Below are positions 63,742 through 64,000 of a DNA stretch of 64,000 nucleotides, one piece after another. Source of the stretch: Arion vulgaris (taxonomy: Eukaryota > Mollusca > Gastropoda > Stylommatophora > Arionidae); the NCBI GenBank assembly GCA_020796225.1, contig CM036756.1, positions 50,882,363 through 50,946,362 of the forward strand. Direction: 5' to 3'. The translations under genes and the position numbers were made by a program. Position 1 is the first letter of the stretch. Every line of letters begins with the position of its first letter. A model generated the notes under the pieces. It ran no database searches. It worked only from the letters and a program-made list of their open reading frames with translations, and had not been told where the DNA came from.

Positions 63742-64000
63742 TTACTGGTGACCACATTAGAAGTGTGAGATGAATAGGTTAGAAGTGAGAGGTGACAATG
63801 TTAGAAGGGACAGGCGGCCAAATTAGAAGTGAGAGGTATACATGTTAGAAGTGTGAGATGACCCTGCTAGAAGTGAGCGGTGCCCAAGTTAGAAGGGACA
63901 GGTGGGTATGTTAGAAGTGTGAGGTGCCCAAGTTAGAAGGGAGAGATGACTATGTAGAAATGTAAGGTATCCAAGTTAGAAGTGAGAAGTAGAAGTGAGA
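63742..64000 (+). repeat. about 22-bp minisatellite at right edge
   Basis: Units of 21-23 bp with the core TTAGAAGTGAGAGGTGCCCAAG repeat about 11 times with alternating variants (AAGTGTGAG, AAGGGACAGG, AAGTGAGAGG). The array continues past the window edge. Confidence 0.85.

Overview
The window reads as repeat-rich, AT-rich nuclear DNA of an invertebrate animal. It is eukaryotic because a minus-strand gene is split by GT-AG introns in matching phase. It also holds many LINE retrotransposon copies with target-site duplications (TSDs), tRNA-derived SINEs, DNA transposons and long (TA)n microsatellites. I cannot fix the phylum from sequence alone.

Host gene. A polypeptide N-acetylgalactosaminyltransferase (GALNT family) lies on the minus strand: exon 1 at 39926-39601, exon 2 at 31947-31781, exon 3 at 18103-17926, exon 4 at 11427-11225, with the rest beyond the left edge. 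Splice phases agree across all junctions. Exon 4 carries a frameshift that creates an in-frame stop. Almost everything from 1 to 39.6 kb is therefore intronic, and the introns are filled with transposons.

LINE families (local names). LINE-A and LINE-B are RT plus RNase H elements (I/Nimb-like). LINE-C is RT plus RNase H with a terminal Cys/His motif (Jockey-like). LINE-D has a C-terminal C2H2 finger. LINE-E is an RT with a (GAT)n tail. An RTE-like element with an APE endonuclease sits at 21.1-23.9 kb. Fragments F, G, H and I are also present. Many are nested: LINE-D inside LINE-E inside LINE-B at 14.1-17.3 kb, piggyBac inside LINE-B at 1.2-2.3 kb, LINE-A plus a Penelope-like piece inside LINE-C at 4.4-8.3 kb, a SINE inside LINE-G, and a composite SINE inside LINE-B.

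Other mobile DNA: a piggyBac deletion derivative, an almost full-length mariner (43.8-45.1 kb), a hAT remnant (50.0-50.5 kb), a DD83E IS630/Tc1-like transposase split by a LINE (56.7-58.3 kb), a short MITE (53.7-54.0 kb), and two copies of an unclassified element of about 1.1-1.3 kb. Tandem repeats have 16-, 34-, 104- and about 22-bp units.

Right third (52-64 kb). A decayed Polinton/Maverick-related virus-like element (packaging ATPase, small structural-type proteins, F54H12.3-type integrase with chromodomain) lies between direct, colinear copies of a low-complexity repeat block rich in (TA)n. Its integrase is present as two oppositely oriented halves that overlap by about 70 bp. A LINE fragment sits at the join. 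No open reading frame here looks like an intact, working host gene other than the GALNT exons.
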